Positions 44,886 through 52,507 of a stretch of 64,000 nucleotides of DNA are shown one piece after another; positions within the stretch are counted from its first letter, which is position 1, and each line of letters begins with the position of its first letter. The DNA is taken from the NCBI GenBank assembly GCA_031263015.1, contig JAISGN010000006.1, positions 1-64,000 of the forward strand, read 5' to 3'. The DNA comes from Bacteroidales bacterium (lineage in GTDB: Bacteria; Bacteroidota; Bacteroidia; Bacteroidales; P3). The position numbers and the translations under genes are program-made. The notes below the pieces were generated by a model. That model saw only the letters and a program-made list of their open reading frames with translations, did no database searches and was not told the origin of the DNA.

Positions 44886-45053
44886 AAACGCCATTCCATT
44901 CAAATGTCAGCCCCAATCAGGCTGACATTTTCTTTAATTAAAACGGCGATAGCAGAATCTAAAAAAATAAAAGGCTGTTTGGGGAAAACAAAACGCTGTT
45001 TGGTGCGAACGAAAGGCTGTTTAAATTTCACGAAACAGGCTTTCATTTTTCTA
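44886..45053. repeat. 21-bp lattice array, locus 8, with a 9-bp inverted repeat
   Basis: Cores at 44970 (AAAGGCTGTTT), 44991 (AAACGCTGTTT), 45012 (AAAGGCTGTTT) and 45033 (AAACAGGCTTT), 21 bp apart. A decayed core at 44886 (AAACGCCATTC) is 84 bp (four periods) before the first. One unit (44941, AAACGGCG) is out of phase by 8 bp. Linkers GGGGAAAACA and GGTGCGAACG are reverse complements of words used at other loci. Confidence 0.85.
44904..44935 (+). terminator. Terminator-like hairpin after the 1499-residue protein gene
   Basis: ATGTCAGCC (44904-44912) and GGCTGACAT (44920-44928) are perfect 9-bp arms with a 7-base loop, followed by TTTCTTT. It lies 31 bases after the stop codon and shares the word TGACAT with the hairpin elements of the arrays. 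Confidence 0.65.
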
Positions 45054-45174
45054 ATCCTTAACTTAATCATTATCAGATGTGTCTTTGCTGGGGCGAAACC
45101 TCATTCCGTACTATGCAAACGGGCTTTGATTGCCGTGATGCTTGGTTAAAAGATATTCGTATTAAATAATATAT

Positions 45175-45182
45175 TATCTTTG
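45175..45182 (+). promoter_or_regulatory. Promoter -7 box of the 881-residue protein gene
   Basis: TATCTTTG, 41 bases before the ATG at 45224. Confidence 0.55.
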
Positions 45183-45223
45183 CACCCTATCTTCACAAAC
45201 AAACATAGAAAAAAAATATTTTT

Positions 45224-47869
45224 ATGAGGAAACTATTTATTATTTTAGTGTTTTGCTTGCCTTTTATTGCCTCTGCACAGAATGATACGCTTTATGTTTT
45301 GAATGGAAAAACGATTGAAATAAACGATTTGGGAAAAAATTCCGATGGAAGGATAACTCTGTCTCTTAAAACAATAAAACAGGATAGTATAAGGCTTAGT
45401 TTTCAGGCTTTTACCGCAAAAGAATCTGCTGCAAGGTGGGCTGCGAGGCTTCAATACAGGGTTGGCGAGAGCGGAAAGTGGAAAGATGTGCCTAATCAAA
45501 GGCAAAGAGCGGTGGAATTCACGTCTTCCCGCTATCCGACTTCAAGAGATTTTAAGGTTGTTTTGCCTGAGGATTGCAATGACAAGGAATTGGTGCAGGT
45601 TTCTTGGAGAATATATCGTTTAAAGGGCAAAGGAGCAGACCCGGGCTTGGGAATAAGTTCGGTAGATTTGATTTCCAATAATGATTCCTTCCTTCAAGAC
45701 CCGCAGATATTCATAGAAAACAAAGATGACGGCACAGATGTCGGCGATAACATAGTTTTCAATCATATTGCTTTGCCTTACACGTATCCTGATGCGAGAA
45801 GACTGAAAATTTACGGCTTATTCCTGCGCGGAAACATCAATTTGGAACTGGAAGGCAAGGATGCGGATAATTTTGTGCTTGACAGGAAAGCCGTTCATCC
45901 CGATTCGGCAGCCAACGAGACCGTTACAATATATTATACTCCTAAAAAAGCAGGCACACATGCGGTTCAATTGCTCTTAAAGACTAAAAAATTGTCGTAT
46001 CCCATAGCAATAAAACTTTTAGCCTCAGCCGACAGCGTTTATCCTTTGGGAGAAAACAAAACAAAGAACACAATAATTAGCATAACCAAGACTCCCGATG
46101 GAGATTTCAAGGGAGAATTTGAGGCATCGGTCTTTTCCAATCGCCGATACTTGTTTAAGTTTAATTTGATTAACGATCACTTTAATCCGATTAACGTAAG
46201 ATATCAATGGTTTAGGGATGGCAGGTATATAAGTGAGACAACAGATAAGGTAGTTCAGCAAAAGTATCGGAAATATTTGCTTTCACCCGGTTATGCCAAC
46301 AATGTGAAGATAATTTTTGAAACAAATAAGAAAGCTGTTCTTTATAACGTTTATTTCGGATCGCCTGAGGTGAAGACCATGATAAAGTCGGGAAAATGGA
46401 GTGATGAAAGCAATTGGATTAATAGAGATATGCCGGTTGATGTATCTGATTTCGTTAAAATATCTGATGGTATTAAAGTAAAGGTTACGGAGGATGCTTT
46501 TTGTTCGAACTTGATTCTTGGAGATAAGTCCAACGTTTCAATTCAAACAGGTAAGACTTTCTGCGTTGCAGACAATATTATATATGGAAAGGATGCGTAT
46601 TTCAGCGTTTCTCAGTTCCTTCCTGCAAAACAATGGAACTATATATCACCGGCAGTCAATAGAATCAAAGCCTATACCTTTTCAATGAGACGAGACGATA
46701 ATGAAACGTGGTTGATGGAATACAATACGGGCATTATATCGGAGCAAGGCGACCATTGGAGTCCTTATATTACCGACCCGAATTTTATTTTGAAAGCAGG
46801 ACAAGGCTATGCGGTCTATACGCAAAAGTCAATCAACGTTATGTATGATGGAATCCTTTCAAATTCTCAGGTAACAATCCCTTTGGTATCACAAAATAAA
46901 GACAGATGGAATTTTATCGGCAATCCTTTTACAGCACCTTTGGATAGCAGAAAGTTATTTTCCTGTATTAATGGAAAGATACAGGGTAACGCCATCTTTA
47001 TACCTGACAGCAATGGTTTTTATAACCCGATTATTATAGACTCTTTTAGTTCTAAAACAATTATTCCTTCATTGTCTGCATTTTTTGTGGAGTCTCTTAA
47101 ATCAAATTCCGAGATTACATTTAAGCGTTCGCAACAATATACGGGAGATAGTATTGTTTATGAGGAGCAACGTCCAGATTGCTTGTCATTGTTTGTTGCG
47201 AAGACGTCAGCAACATCTGATTTCAAGCCGATATTCAACCGCAGTATTATAAAGTTTAACAACTATGCAAAGAACGGATTTGACGATTATGACGCTCATA
47301 AATTGTTTGGTTCAAGCAATAACCCGGAAATTTATACCATAATAGGCAATGAAGAACTTGCAATCAACACCTTCTCCCATTATCCTGTCGTTTTAGGATT
47401 GGGATTGTACGCTCCGGCGGCATCAACCATTGCTATGGGAATAGATAACCTTTCTTCCATTACGAGCGAAGACGTGATAATTTTCCTTGAAGACACAAAG
47501 CATAATGAATTTCAAAACATCTGCACGAACGCTTCTCTTAATACGTGGATAAACAAAGGAACTACCGCAGACAAATACCGAATACATCTTGTGAATGCCC
47601 TGAAAATACCTGGTGAAAGCAACATCTCCGACATTTATCTTTGGACTGACAACGGGCGTGTTTTGGTGTATGACGGCGGAATATTGCTCGATAAGATTAT
47701 TGTCCGCAAAGACAACAAGGTTATAGCCGAAAAGATATACCGAAACGACTTTTCAAATGTGCCATCCGCCAAAGTAATTGAGATAAACAATAAGGAGATT
47801 GATAAGAATTGCGTTATAGATTTGGTGATAAACGGGATTACGTACCGAGACTTTTACCTTGATATATAG
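45224..47869 (+). CDS. Large secreted protein of unknown function (881 residues)
   Basis: Signal peptide (1-18, LPFIASAQ) followed by beta-rich domains. Around residues 385-460 the text SGKWSDESNWINRDMPVDVSD and ILGDKSNVSIQTGKTFCV is the layout of surface proteins in which a G8-like or pectin-lyase-like block follows a W-S-D-xxxW motif. The region FIGNPFTAPLDSRKL near 565 is also seen in Bacteroidota surface proteins. The C-terminus has no recognisable T9SS domain. It is probably exported at least to the periplasm; the function is unknown. Confidence 0.72.
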   Translation: MRKLFIILVFCLPFIASAQNDTLYVLNGKTIEINDLGKNSDGRITLSLKTIKQDSIRLSFQAFTAKESAARWAARLQYRVGESGKWKDVPNQRQRAVEFTSSRYPTSRDFKVVLPEDCNDKELVQVSWRIYRLKGKGADPGLGISSVDLISNNDSFLQDPQIFIENKDDGTDVGDNIVFNHIALPYTYPDARRLKIYGLFLRGNINLELEGKDADNFVLDRKAVHPDSAANETVTIYYTPKKAGTHAVQLLLKTKKLSYPIAIKLLASADSVYPLGENKTKNTIISITKTPDGDFKGEFEASVFSNRRYLFKFNLINDHFNPINVRYQWFRDGRYISETTDKVVQQKYRKYLLSPGYANNVKIIFETNKKAVLYNVYFGSPEVKTMIKSGKWSDESNWINRDMPVDVSDFVKISDGIKVKVTEDAFCSNLILGDKSNVSIQTGKTFCVADNIIYGKDAYFSVSQFLPAKQWNYISPAVNRIKAYTFSMRRDDNETWLMEYNTGIISEQGDHWSPYITDPNFILKAGQGYAVYTQKSINVMYDGILSNSQVTIPLVSQNKDRWNFIGNPFTAPLDSRKLFSCINGKIQGNAIFIPDSNGFYNPIIIDSFSSKTIIPSLSAFFVESLKSNSEITFKRSQQYTGDSIVYEEQRPDCLSLFVAKTSATSDFKPIFNRSIIKFNNYAKNGFDDYDAHKLFGSSNNPEIYTIIGNEELAINTFSHYPVVLGLGLYAPAASTIAMGIDNLSSITSEDVIIFLEDTKHNEFQNICTNASLNTWINKGTTADKYRIHLVNALKIPGESNISDIYLWTDNGRVLVYDGGILLDKIIVRKDNKVIAEKIYRNDFSNVPSAKVIEINNKEIDKNCVIDLVINGITYRDFYLDI

Positions 47870-47903
47870 CAATGCCTTTCGAGGCTAATTATATATTTTT
47901 TCA

Positions 47904-47911
47904 TACTTTTG
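47904..47911 (+). promoter_or_regulatory. Promoter -7 box of tRNA-Arg
   Basis: TACTTTTG, 19 bases before the tRNA. Confidence 0.6.
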
Positions 47912-47930
47912 CAACCTGCTTTTAAGATAT

Positions 47931-48002
47931 GCTCCCGTAGTTTAACGGATAAAATTTCAGATTCCGGTTCTGAAGCTATGGGTTCGAATCCCGTCGGGAG
48001 CA
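47931..48002 (+). tRNA. tRNA-Arg (CCG)
   Basis: Acceptor stem GCTCCCG/CGGGAGC, anticodon stem TCAGA/TCTGA around loop TTCCGGT (anticodon CCG), T loop TTCGAAT, discriminator A. CCA is not encoded. No terminator separates it from the lipoprotein gene 16 bases later, so the tRNA may be processed from a shared transcript. Confidence 0.93.
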
Positions 48003-48018
48003 CATTTATAATAAGAAA

Positions 48019-49602
48019 ATGAAGTATTACCTTTCAATAATCTTAATTCTTTGTTGTGTGTCTTGCGCTCGCATCGCTATGCCCACAGGAGGAGACAAGG
48101 ACATCAAGCCTCCTAAATCAATAACGGCAAATCCTAAGGACAATACGACCAATTTCCATTCCAATACCTTTGAAGTAACGTTTGATGAGTACATTGAGCT
48201 TGATAATGTGGCACAAAAACTCATCGTTTCGCCGCCTTTGCAATCCAAACCCGAAGTAAGCAGCCGCTTAAAGACCATAAGAGTGAAATGGAACGACACC
48301 TTACGCCCCAACACCACCTATATATTTGATTTTGCCGACGCAATAAAGGATTATACCGAAGGAAACCATCTCGGAAACTTCTCTTACAGTTTTTCAACGG
48401 GCGAAATAATTGACAGCCTTTCCTATTTCGGCAAAGCGGTTGAGGCTTTCACGCTAAAACCCGTTAGCAATAAATTGGTAATACTTTATAATACCGAACG
48501 GGGACGTGCAATAATGCATACGGAACAGCCCGATTACGTAACAAGGCTTGATACCTTCGGCGTGTTTCGCTTTCGTAATATAGCATCAGGTCAATACAAT
48601 TTATTAATCCTTGACGACAAAAATCAGAACCTTTATTATGATTTGCCGACAGAAGGTATAGCTTTTTCGGATAAGCCTGTTACGCCGTTTTTTTCAAAGG
48701 ACAGCGTAATAAAAGCCGATTCTCTGCCGATATACTACTTCTTTGAGCCGCCGGATACAATCCTCAATATTGACAAGAAACTTTTGAGCGACAGGAAACT
48801 TCAAATCGTTTTTTCCCAACCTCCTTCGGACAGCGTGCATATTGATTTCGCCGATACGACTCTTCAAACCATTAACGTATTTTCAGCAAAGAGAGATACT
48901 TTGACCTGTTTCGCAATCGGCAACCGCACTTTTGATACTTTGAATGCCGAGATTGTTTGCGGAAACTTTAAGGAAACGCTCCTGATGTACTATTTCCAAA
49001 AACGCAAATCAAAGACCGACAGCACTTTTGCCATCATTCCGCCGAATAATACCCTTGATTATTTTGATAAATTGAGACTTGAACTGCCCTTTCCCTGCGA
49101 AGAAAATATTGAAATCAAGGCTTGTCTGATTGAAGACAGCATTTGCGACAGCATAACCTTCATTAGCCATACTACTTACTTGGAAAGCAGGGATTTATTG
49201 CAGGAAGGAAAACATTATAAGCTCGTTTTATCACAGGGCATCTTTGACAATCTCATCTCGCAATCAAATGATAGCCTGACGACTGCCTTTTCGGTTACGA
49301 CTAAGGAAGATTACGGCAGGATAACTCTTAACTTTGATTCCGTCAAACCATTGATAATCATTTTGGAAGACCTTAACGGCAAGGAGATTGCAAGGAAAAA
49401 CATCGCCGATGCTCAATGTATTTTTTCCAACCTTAAAGAGAATAAATACAAAGTTAAAATCATTGATGACAAAAGCCGTAACGGCAAATGGGATGGCGGT
49501 GATTTTGACGCAGAACGCCAACCGGAAAGCGTGAAATACTATGATAAAGTCCTTAATGTAAGGAAGAATTGGGAGATAGAAGAGAAGTGCGTGTCGCACT
49601 GA
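48019..49602 (+). CDS. Ig-like (Big_5) domain lipoprotein
   Basis: A 527-residue lipoprotein (lipobox CVSC, Cys16) with the N-terminal bacterial Ig-like domain found in many Bacteroidota envelope proteins: RIAMPTGGDKDIKPPKSI, FEVTFDEYIELDNVAQKLIVSPPL and YIFDFADAIKDYTEGN. The C-terminal part ends in KVKIIDDKSRNGKWDGGDFD, also typical. It is probably anchored in the outer or inner membrane facing the periplasm. The last codons and the TGA stop (EEKCVSH*) lie in a hairpin of the repeat family (GTGCGTGTCGCACTGACATT at 49587), so the natural C-terminus may have been altered by the repeat. Confidence 0.82.
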   Translation: MKYYLSIILILCCVSCARIAMPTGGDKDIKPPKSITANPKDNTTNFHSNTFEVTFDEYIELDNVAQKLIVSPPLQSKPEVSSRLKTIRVKWNDTLRPNTTYIFDFADAIKDYTEGNHLGNFSYSFSTGEIIDSLSYFGKAVEAFTLKPVSNKLVILYNTERGRAIMHTEQPDYVTRLDTFGVFRFRNIASGQYNLLILDDKNQNLYYDLPTEGIAFSDKPVTPFFSKDSVIKADSLPIYYFFEPPDTILNIDKKLLSDRKLQIVFSQPPSDSVHIDFADTTLQTINVFSAKRDTLTCFAIGNRTFDTLNAEIVCGNFKETLLMYYFQKRKSKTDSTFAIIPPNNTLDYFDKLRLELPFPCEENIEIKACLIEDSICDSITFISHTTYLESRDLLQEGKHYKLVLSQGIFDNLISQSNDSLTTAFSVTTKEDYGRITLNFDSVKPLIIILEDLNGKEIARKNIADAQCIFSNLKENKYKVKIIDDKSRNGKWDGGDFDAERQPESVKYYDKVLNVRKNWEIEEKCVSH

Positions 49603-49680
49603 CATTATATTTTTTTTAAAGGCTGTTTCGTTAAAATAAAACAGCCTTTCATTCTAATAAAGCAGCCTTTCATTTTGACC
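49587..49680. repeat. 21-bp lattice array, locus 9, overlapping a gene's stop codon
   Basis: Hairpin GTGCGTGTCGCACTGACATT (49587-49606), then cores at 49618 (AAAGGCTGTTT), 49639 (AAACAGCCTTT) and 49660 (AAGCAGCCTTT), 21 bp apart. The first two form a perfect 11-bp inverted pair. The TGA of the hairpin is the stop codon of the preceding lipoprotein gene. Confidence 0.93.
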
Positions 49681-49727
49681 ATATCTAATATTATGATTCT
49701 CAAACCTTATGTTTTGAAAATATTTCT

Positions 49728-49735
49728 TACTTTTG
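49728..49735 (+). promoter_or_regulatory. Promoter -7 box of the small membrane protein gene
   Basis: TACTTTTG, 26 bases before the ATG at 49762. Confidence 0.5.
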
Positions 49736-49761
49736 CAGCATTAAACCTTTAATTTAGAATC

Positions 49762-50115
49762 ATGGAAACAAATCTAAAAGAAAATCCTCCTTATTCCGTT
49801 GCGGTATTAGTGCTTGGTATTTGTTCAATCGTTGTCAGCGGTGGTTTGATATGCGGCATCATTGCGTTGGTGCTTGCTCGTAACGGCTTGAAACAATTCA
49901 ATAGCGCCCCCGAACTTTATAAAAACAATTCCTTGCTTAGAGCCGGGCAAATATGTGCAATCATCGGAGTGTCTTTACGGGCAATAGCGATTATTTTAGT
50001 AATCATTTTCGTTGTTTTTGTATGGTCTGCCGGTAATTTTCATTGGTATGGCTGCGGTATGGACAACGATGCGTTCAGGCATTGTATGTATGAATTTTTT
50101 GATATAATGAATTAG
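49762..50115 (+). CDS. Small DUF4190-like membrane protein
   Basis: A 117-residue protein with two clear membrane segments (about 13-40 and 62-88) joined by a short cytoplasmic loop with NGLKQFNSAPELYKNNSLLRAG, as in the DUF4190/CCC-motif small membrane proteins of Bacteroidota. The function is unknown. It precedes the glycosyltransferase by six bases, suggesting co-transcription. Confidence 0.7.
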   Translation: METNLKENPPYSVAVLVLGICSIVVSGGLICGIIALVLARNGLKQFNSAPELYKNNSLLRAGQICAIIGVSLRAIAIILVIIFVVFVWSAGNFHWYGCGMDNDAFRHCMYEFFDIMN

Positions 50116-50121
50116 GGCTTG

Positions 50122-51102
50122 ATGAAGCGGATTCTTGTCATTCAAACGGCATCTATCGGCGATGTTGTGCTGGCTACTTCCGTTTTAGAGACGCTTCACA
50201 GAGATTATCCTGAGGTTCTGTTGGATGTTTTGGTCAAAGAGGGGAATGAAACCCTGTTTGACAATCATCCTTTCTTGCATAATGTTTTTGTTTGGTGCAA
50301 AAGACGGCATAAATACGTCAATTTGCTCAAATTAATTAAGGTAATACGGCAACAGAACTATGATTTGGTTCTGAATTTGCAGCGTTTTGCTTCAAGCGGA
50401 CTGCTGACCGTTTTGTCCAAAGCAAAGAAGACAAGAGGTTTTAGCAAGAATCCGCTGTCTGTTTTCTTCTCCAAGCGTTATGAACACAGGATTAGCAAAA
50501 CCGAATTCACGCATGAGATAACCCGAAACGGCGTTTTGATAGCCGATTTCTGCAAATCGCCCGTTGAAAAGCCTAAATTGTATCCGTGTTATGAAGATTT
50601 ATCGCAGCCAAAGCAGGAAACATATTACACATTCAGCCCTTCATCTCTGTGGAAGACTAAACAAATGCCGTTAGACAAGTGGATAGAGTTGGCAAAAGCA
50701 GCATCCGCAAAAGGGAAAGTATATCTGCTCGGTGGGAAAGCCGATTTTGAGTTGTGCGAATCAATCATTATGGCGGCAAAGGTTGATAATGCGGAAAATT
50801 TATGCGGTAAGATGTCGCTTTTGCAGTCAGCGGCGTTGATGAAAGGTGCAAAAATGAATTTTACCAATGATTCCGCTCCCCTGCATCTTTGTTCTGCCGT
50901 AAATGCATCGGTAACTGCGGTGTTTTGTTCAACGGTTGGCGAATTCGGATTTACACCTTTGAGTGATGATTCTTGCATTGTGCAAACGCATACTTGGTTG
51001 AAATGCCGCCCTTGCAATCTTCATGGCTTCAATCGCTGTCCCGAGCAAAATTTTGCTTGCGGTAATACGATTGATATCAGAGACCTTATCGCCCGTCTTT
51101 GA
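50122..51102 (+). CDS. Glycosyltransferase family 9 (heptosyltransferase-like)
   Basis: A 326-residue GT-B enzyme of family 9: MKRILVIQTASIGDVVLATSV at the N-terminus (nucleotide-sugar/acceptor loop), LLGGKADFELCESI, NLCGKMSLLQSAALMKGA and FTNDSAPLHLCSAV in the donor-binding half, and a Cys-rich C-terminus (KCRPCNLHGFNRCPEQNFAC). Family 9 adds heptose to the LPS inner core; hldD in this window makes the donor sugar. The ATG at 50122 is chosen over a TTG one codon before. Confidence 0.9.
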   Translation: MKRILVIQTASIGDVVLATSVLETLHRDYPEVLLDVLVKEGNETLFDNHPFLHNVFVWCKRRHKYVNLLKLIKVIRQQNYDLVLNLQRFASSGLLTVLSKAKKTRGFSKNPLSVFFSKRYEHRISKTEFTHEITRNGVLIADFCKSPVEKPKLYPCYEDLSQPKQETYYTFSPSSLWKTKQMPLDKWIELAKAASAKGKVYLLGGKADFELCESIIMAAKVDNAENLCGKMSLLQSAALMKGAKMNFTNDSAPLHLCSAVNASVTAVFCSTVGEFGFTPLSDDSCIVQTHTWLKCRPCNLHGFNRCPEQNFACGNTIDIRDLIARL

Positions 51103-51142
51103 TTTCATTAAATTCTTTCTTCGTATGGCAAAAATAGAACAA

Positions 51143-51172
51143 CAAAAAAAGGAAACCTTTTATGGGTTTCCT
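51143..51172 (-). terminator. Minus-strand rho-independent terminator
   Basis: AGGAAACC (51150-51157) and GGTTTCCT (51165-51172) pair; on the minus strand the hairpin is followed by seven T (A-run at 51144-51150). It implies a minus-strand transcript entering from the right. Confidence 0.7.
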
Positions 51173-51288
51173 CAAAGACATTTTAATGTTAAAAAAATAC
51201 TATTTAATGAAGCTAAGTTTTTTTACTGTTTTATAATCATAAGTCGCAAAAAGATTTTAAACCTTTCATATTTGACTGAATTTTTTTC

Positions 51289-51417
51289 TTACAACAAAGA
51301 TACACTCCACGATATAAATGAATTAATAGCTATTAATATTAACGCCAAAGCAACGATGATAAATATTATTTCGCCGAATTTGATTTTTTTTGGATTGCTT
51401 GATTTAAAGAATGCCAT
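51289..51417 (-). CDS. Small (42-residue) single-pass membrane protein
   Basis: ATG at 51417 to TAA at 51289. The peptide starts MAFFKSSNPKKIKFGE, followed by one membrane segment of about 20 hydrophobic residues (IIFIIVALALILIAINSFI) and a short tail. A charged head plus one helix is typical of small membrane proteins. The minus-strand terminator at 51143-51172 lies downstream and supports transcription of this strand. It is too short to compare with any family by eye; no function is known. Confidence 0.55.
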   Translation of the reverse strand: MAFFKSSNPKKIKFGEIIFIIVALALILIAINSFISWSVSLL

Positions 51418-51603
51418 AGTTTGTTGTTTTAATATTAATAAAAAGGGGAGGAGATGCATTATTTAGTCGGTTATAGTGAAATTATACATAAAATATGTGT
51501 TGGTACAATGCAGTAAAAGGTAATCTCACTCCCCCATGATCTAATTAGGTTATTCGTTTTCAATCAAATTGTCATCTTATTGTTTGTTTTGTCTAAAAAC
51601 AAA

Positions 51604-51693
51604 GAGTGAAGGATTGCACCACTTCTTTTTCTGAAATTTTATTTTCTTATTGCACACTATAATAAACTTAAATTATCGTAACAATCCTTACTC
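51604..51693. other. Long-range inverted repeat in an otherwise empty gap
   Basis: GAGTGAAGGATTG (51604-51616) and CAATCCTTACTC (51682-51693) are complementary over 12 bp with one bulged base, enclosing 65 bases. No ORF above background is present between 51418 and 51735, so this could be part of a structured RNA or leader, but there is no covariation evidence. Confidence 0.3.
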
Positions 51694-51735
51694 TTTTGTC
51701 TCTGTGTCTTTATTTCATTTTGTTTTTATCTGGTT

Positions 51736-52056
51736 TTATTTTAATTTTCTCCGATTATAAAAAATGCGAGTCGCCTTTTGCTGTCCTTTTACAGGGGATA
51801 ACAAAAAACGACTCAGACCTCCTGATAATCTTTTAAGATTAGACAAGAAGGATTTCCAACTTATAAAAAAATGTTGTGTAAAAAATGAATAATGTTTTTG
51901 TAAATTAGTATATTGTTTGTTGAAAATGTCTTGATTTTGCTCTGCATTACAAGACGAGAACTGCGAGTCATTCTTCTGAACGGCTACAATCCTTTCCATA
52001 TCCTTGCGATACGCTTCCGTATTACATAAATTACAATCTTTGCAATGCCTTTTCAT
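51736..52056 (-). CDS. Small cysteine-containing protein of unknown function
   Basis: A 106-residue ORF starting MKRHCKDCNLCNTEAYRKDM. The N-terminal Cys5-x2-Cys8-x2-Cys11 could bind a metal. The C-terminus is basic (RFLLSPVKGQQKATRIFYNRRKLK split over the last 30 residues). The start is supported by a minus-strand promoter (52082-52090) only 26 bases upstream, which makes the N-terminal part more credible than the tail. The frame could include a frameshifted or decayed end. No family is recognised. Confidence 0.45.
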   Translation of the reverse strand: MKRHCKDCNLCNTEAYRKDMERIVAVQKNDSQFSSCNAEQNQDIFNKQYTNLQKHYSFFTQHFFISWKSFLSNLKRLSGGLSRFLLSPVKGQQKATRIFYNRRKLK

Positions 52057-52082
52057 TTGAGCGAACAATTAAATTTCAGATG

Positions 52083-52090
52083 CAAAAGTA
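52083..52090 (-). promoter_or_regulatory. Promoter -7 box of the small cysteine-containing gene
   Basis: TACTTTTG followed by C on the minus strand, 26 bases before the ATG at 52056. Confidence 0.55.
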
Positions 52091-52273
52091 CAACTTATTT
52101 TCTTAATAGCAAGCAAAAAGATGAAAAAATTTTGATTTATTTTTCTATTACGCTGATTATGAGCAATAAAACTCCATATAAATTTTATTAAATTTCGTTT
52201 TATTTTTCTCTTTTGCGGGTTTATCAGTGTTAAATATTCTATAATTTGCACATGATGATGGAAGATTTTTGTT

Positions 52274-52498
52274 GAACAGGGTTTTGCTAAGATGAAATAT
52301 AGTTATCGGATTAAATAACTTTGTTCGGGCAAAATAAAAGGCTGCTTGTCCGTGTCGGACTGACATTATTTTTTTACGAGAGGCTATTTGTGCGAAATAA
52401 AACGGCGTTTTATGAAAATGAAAGGCTGTTTTAATTTAACGAAACAGCCTTTTGTTAAAATGAAACAAAGTAATGTTAGCCCGATATGCAGTAATATG
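52274..52498. repeat. 21-bp lattice array, locus 10
   Basis: Cores at 52337 (AAAGGCTGCTT), 52379 (AGAGGCTATTT), 52400 (AAACGGCGTTT), 52421 (AAAGGCTGTTT) and 52442 (AAACAGCCTTT), with decayed units at 52274 (GAACAGGGTTT) and 52463. Hairpin GTCCGTGTCGGACTGACATT (52348-52367) fills the 42-bp step. The right end carries GATATGCAGTAATATG (52483-52498), the same end motif as locus 4. The pair 52421/52442 forms an 11-bp inverted stem next to the end of dxs. Confidence 0.93.
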
Positions 52499-52507
52499 AT
52501 TGCGAGG

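Noticed and set aside
51023..51466. Plus-strand ORF after the glycosyltransferase
   Set aside because: It begins inside that gene in another frame and runs through a minus-strand terminator and a better minus-strand small ORF.
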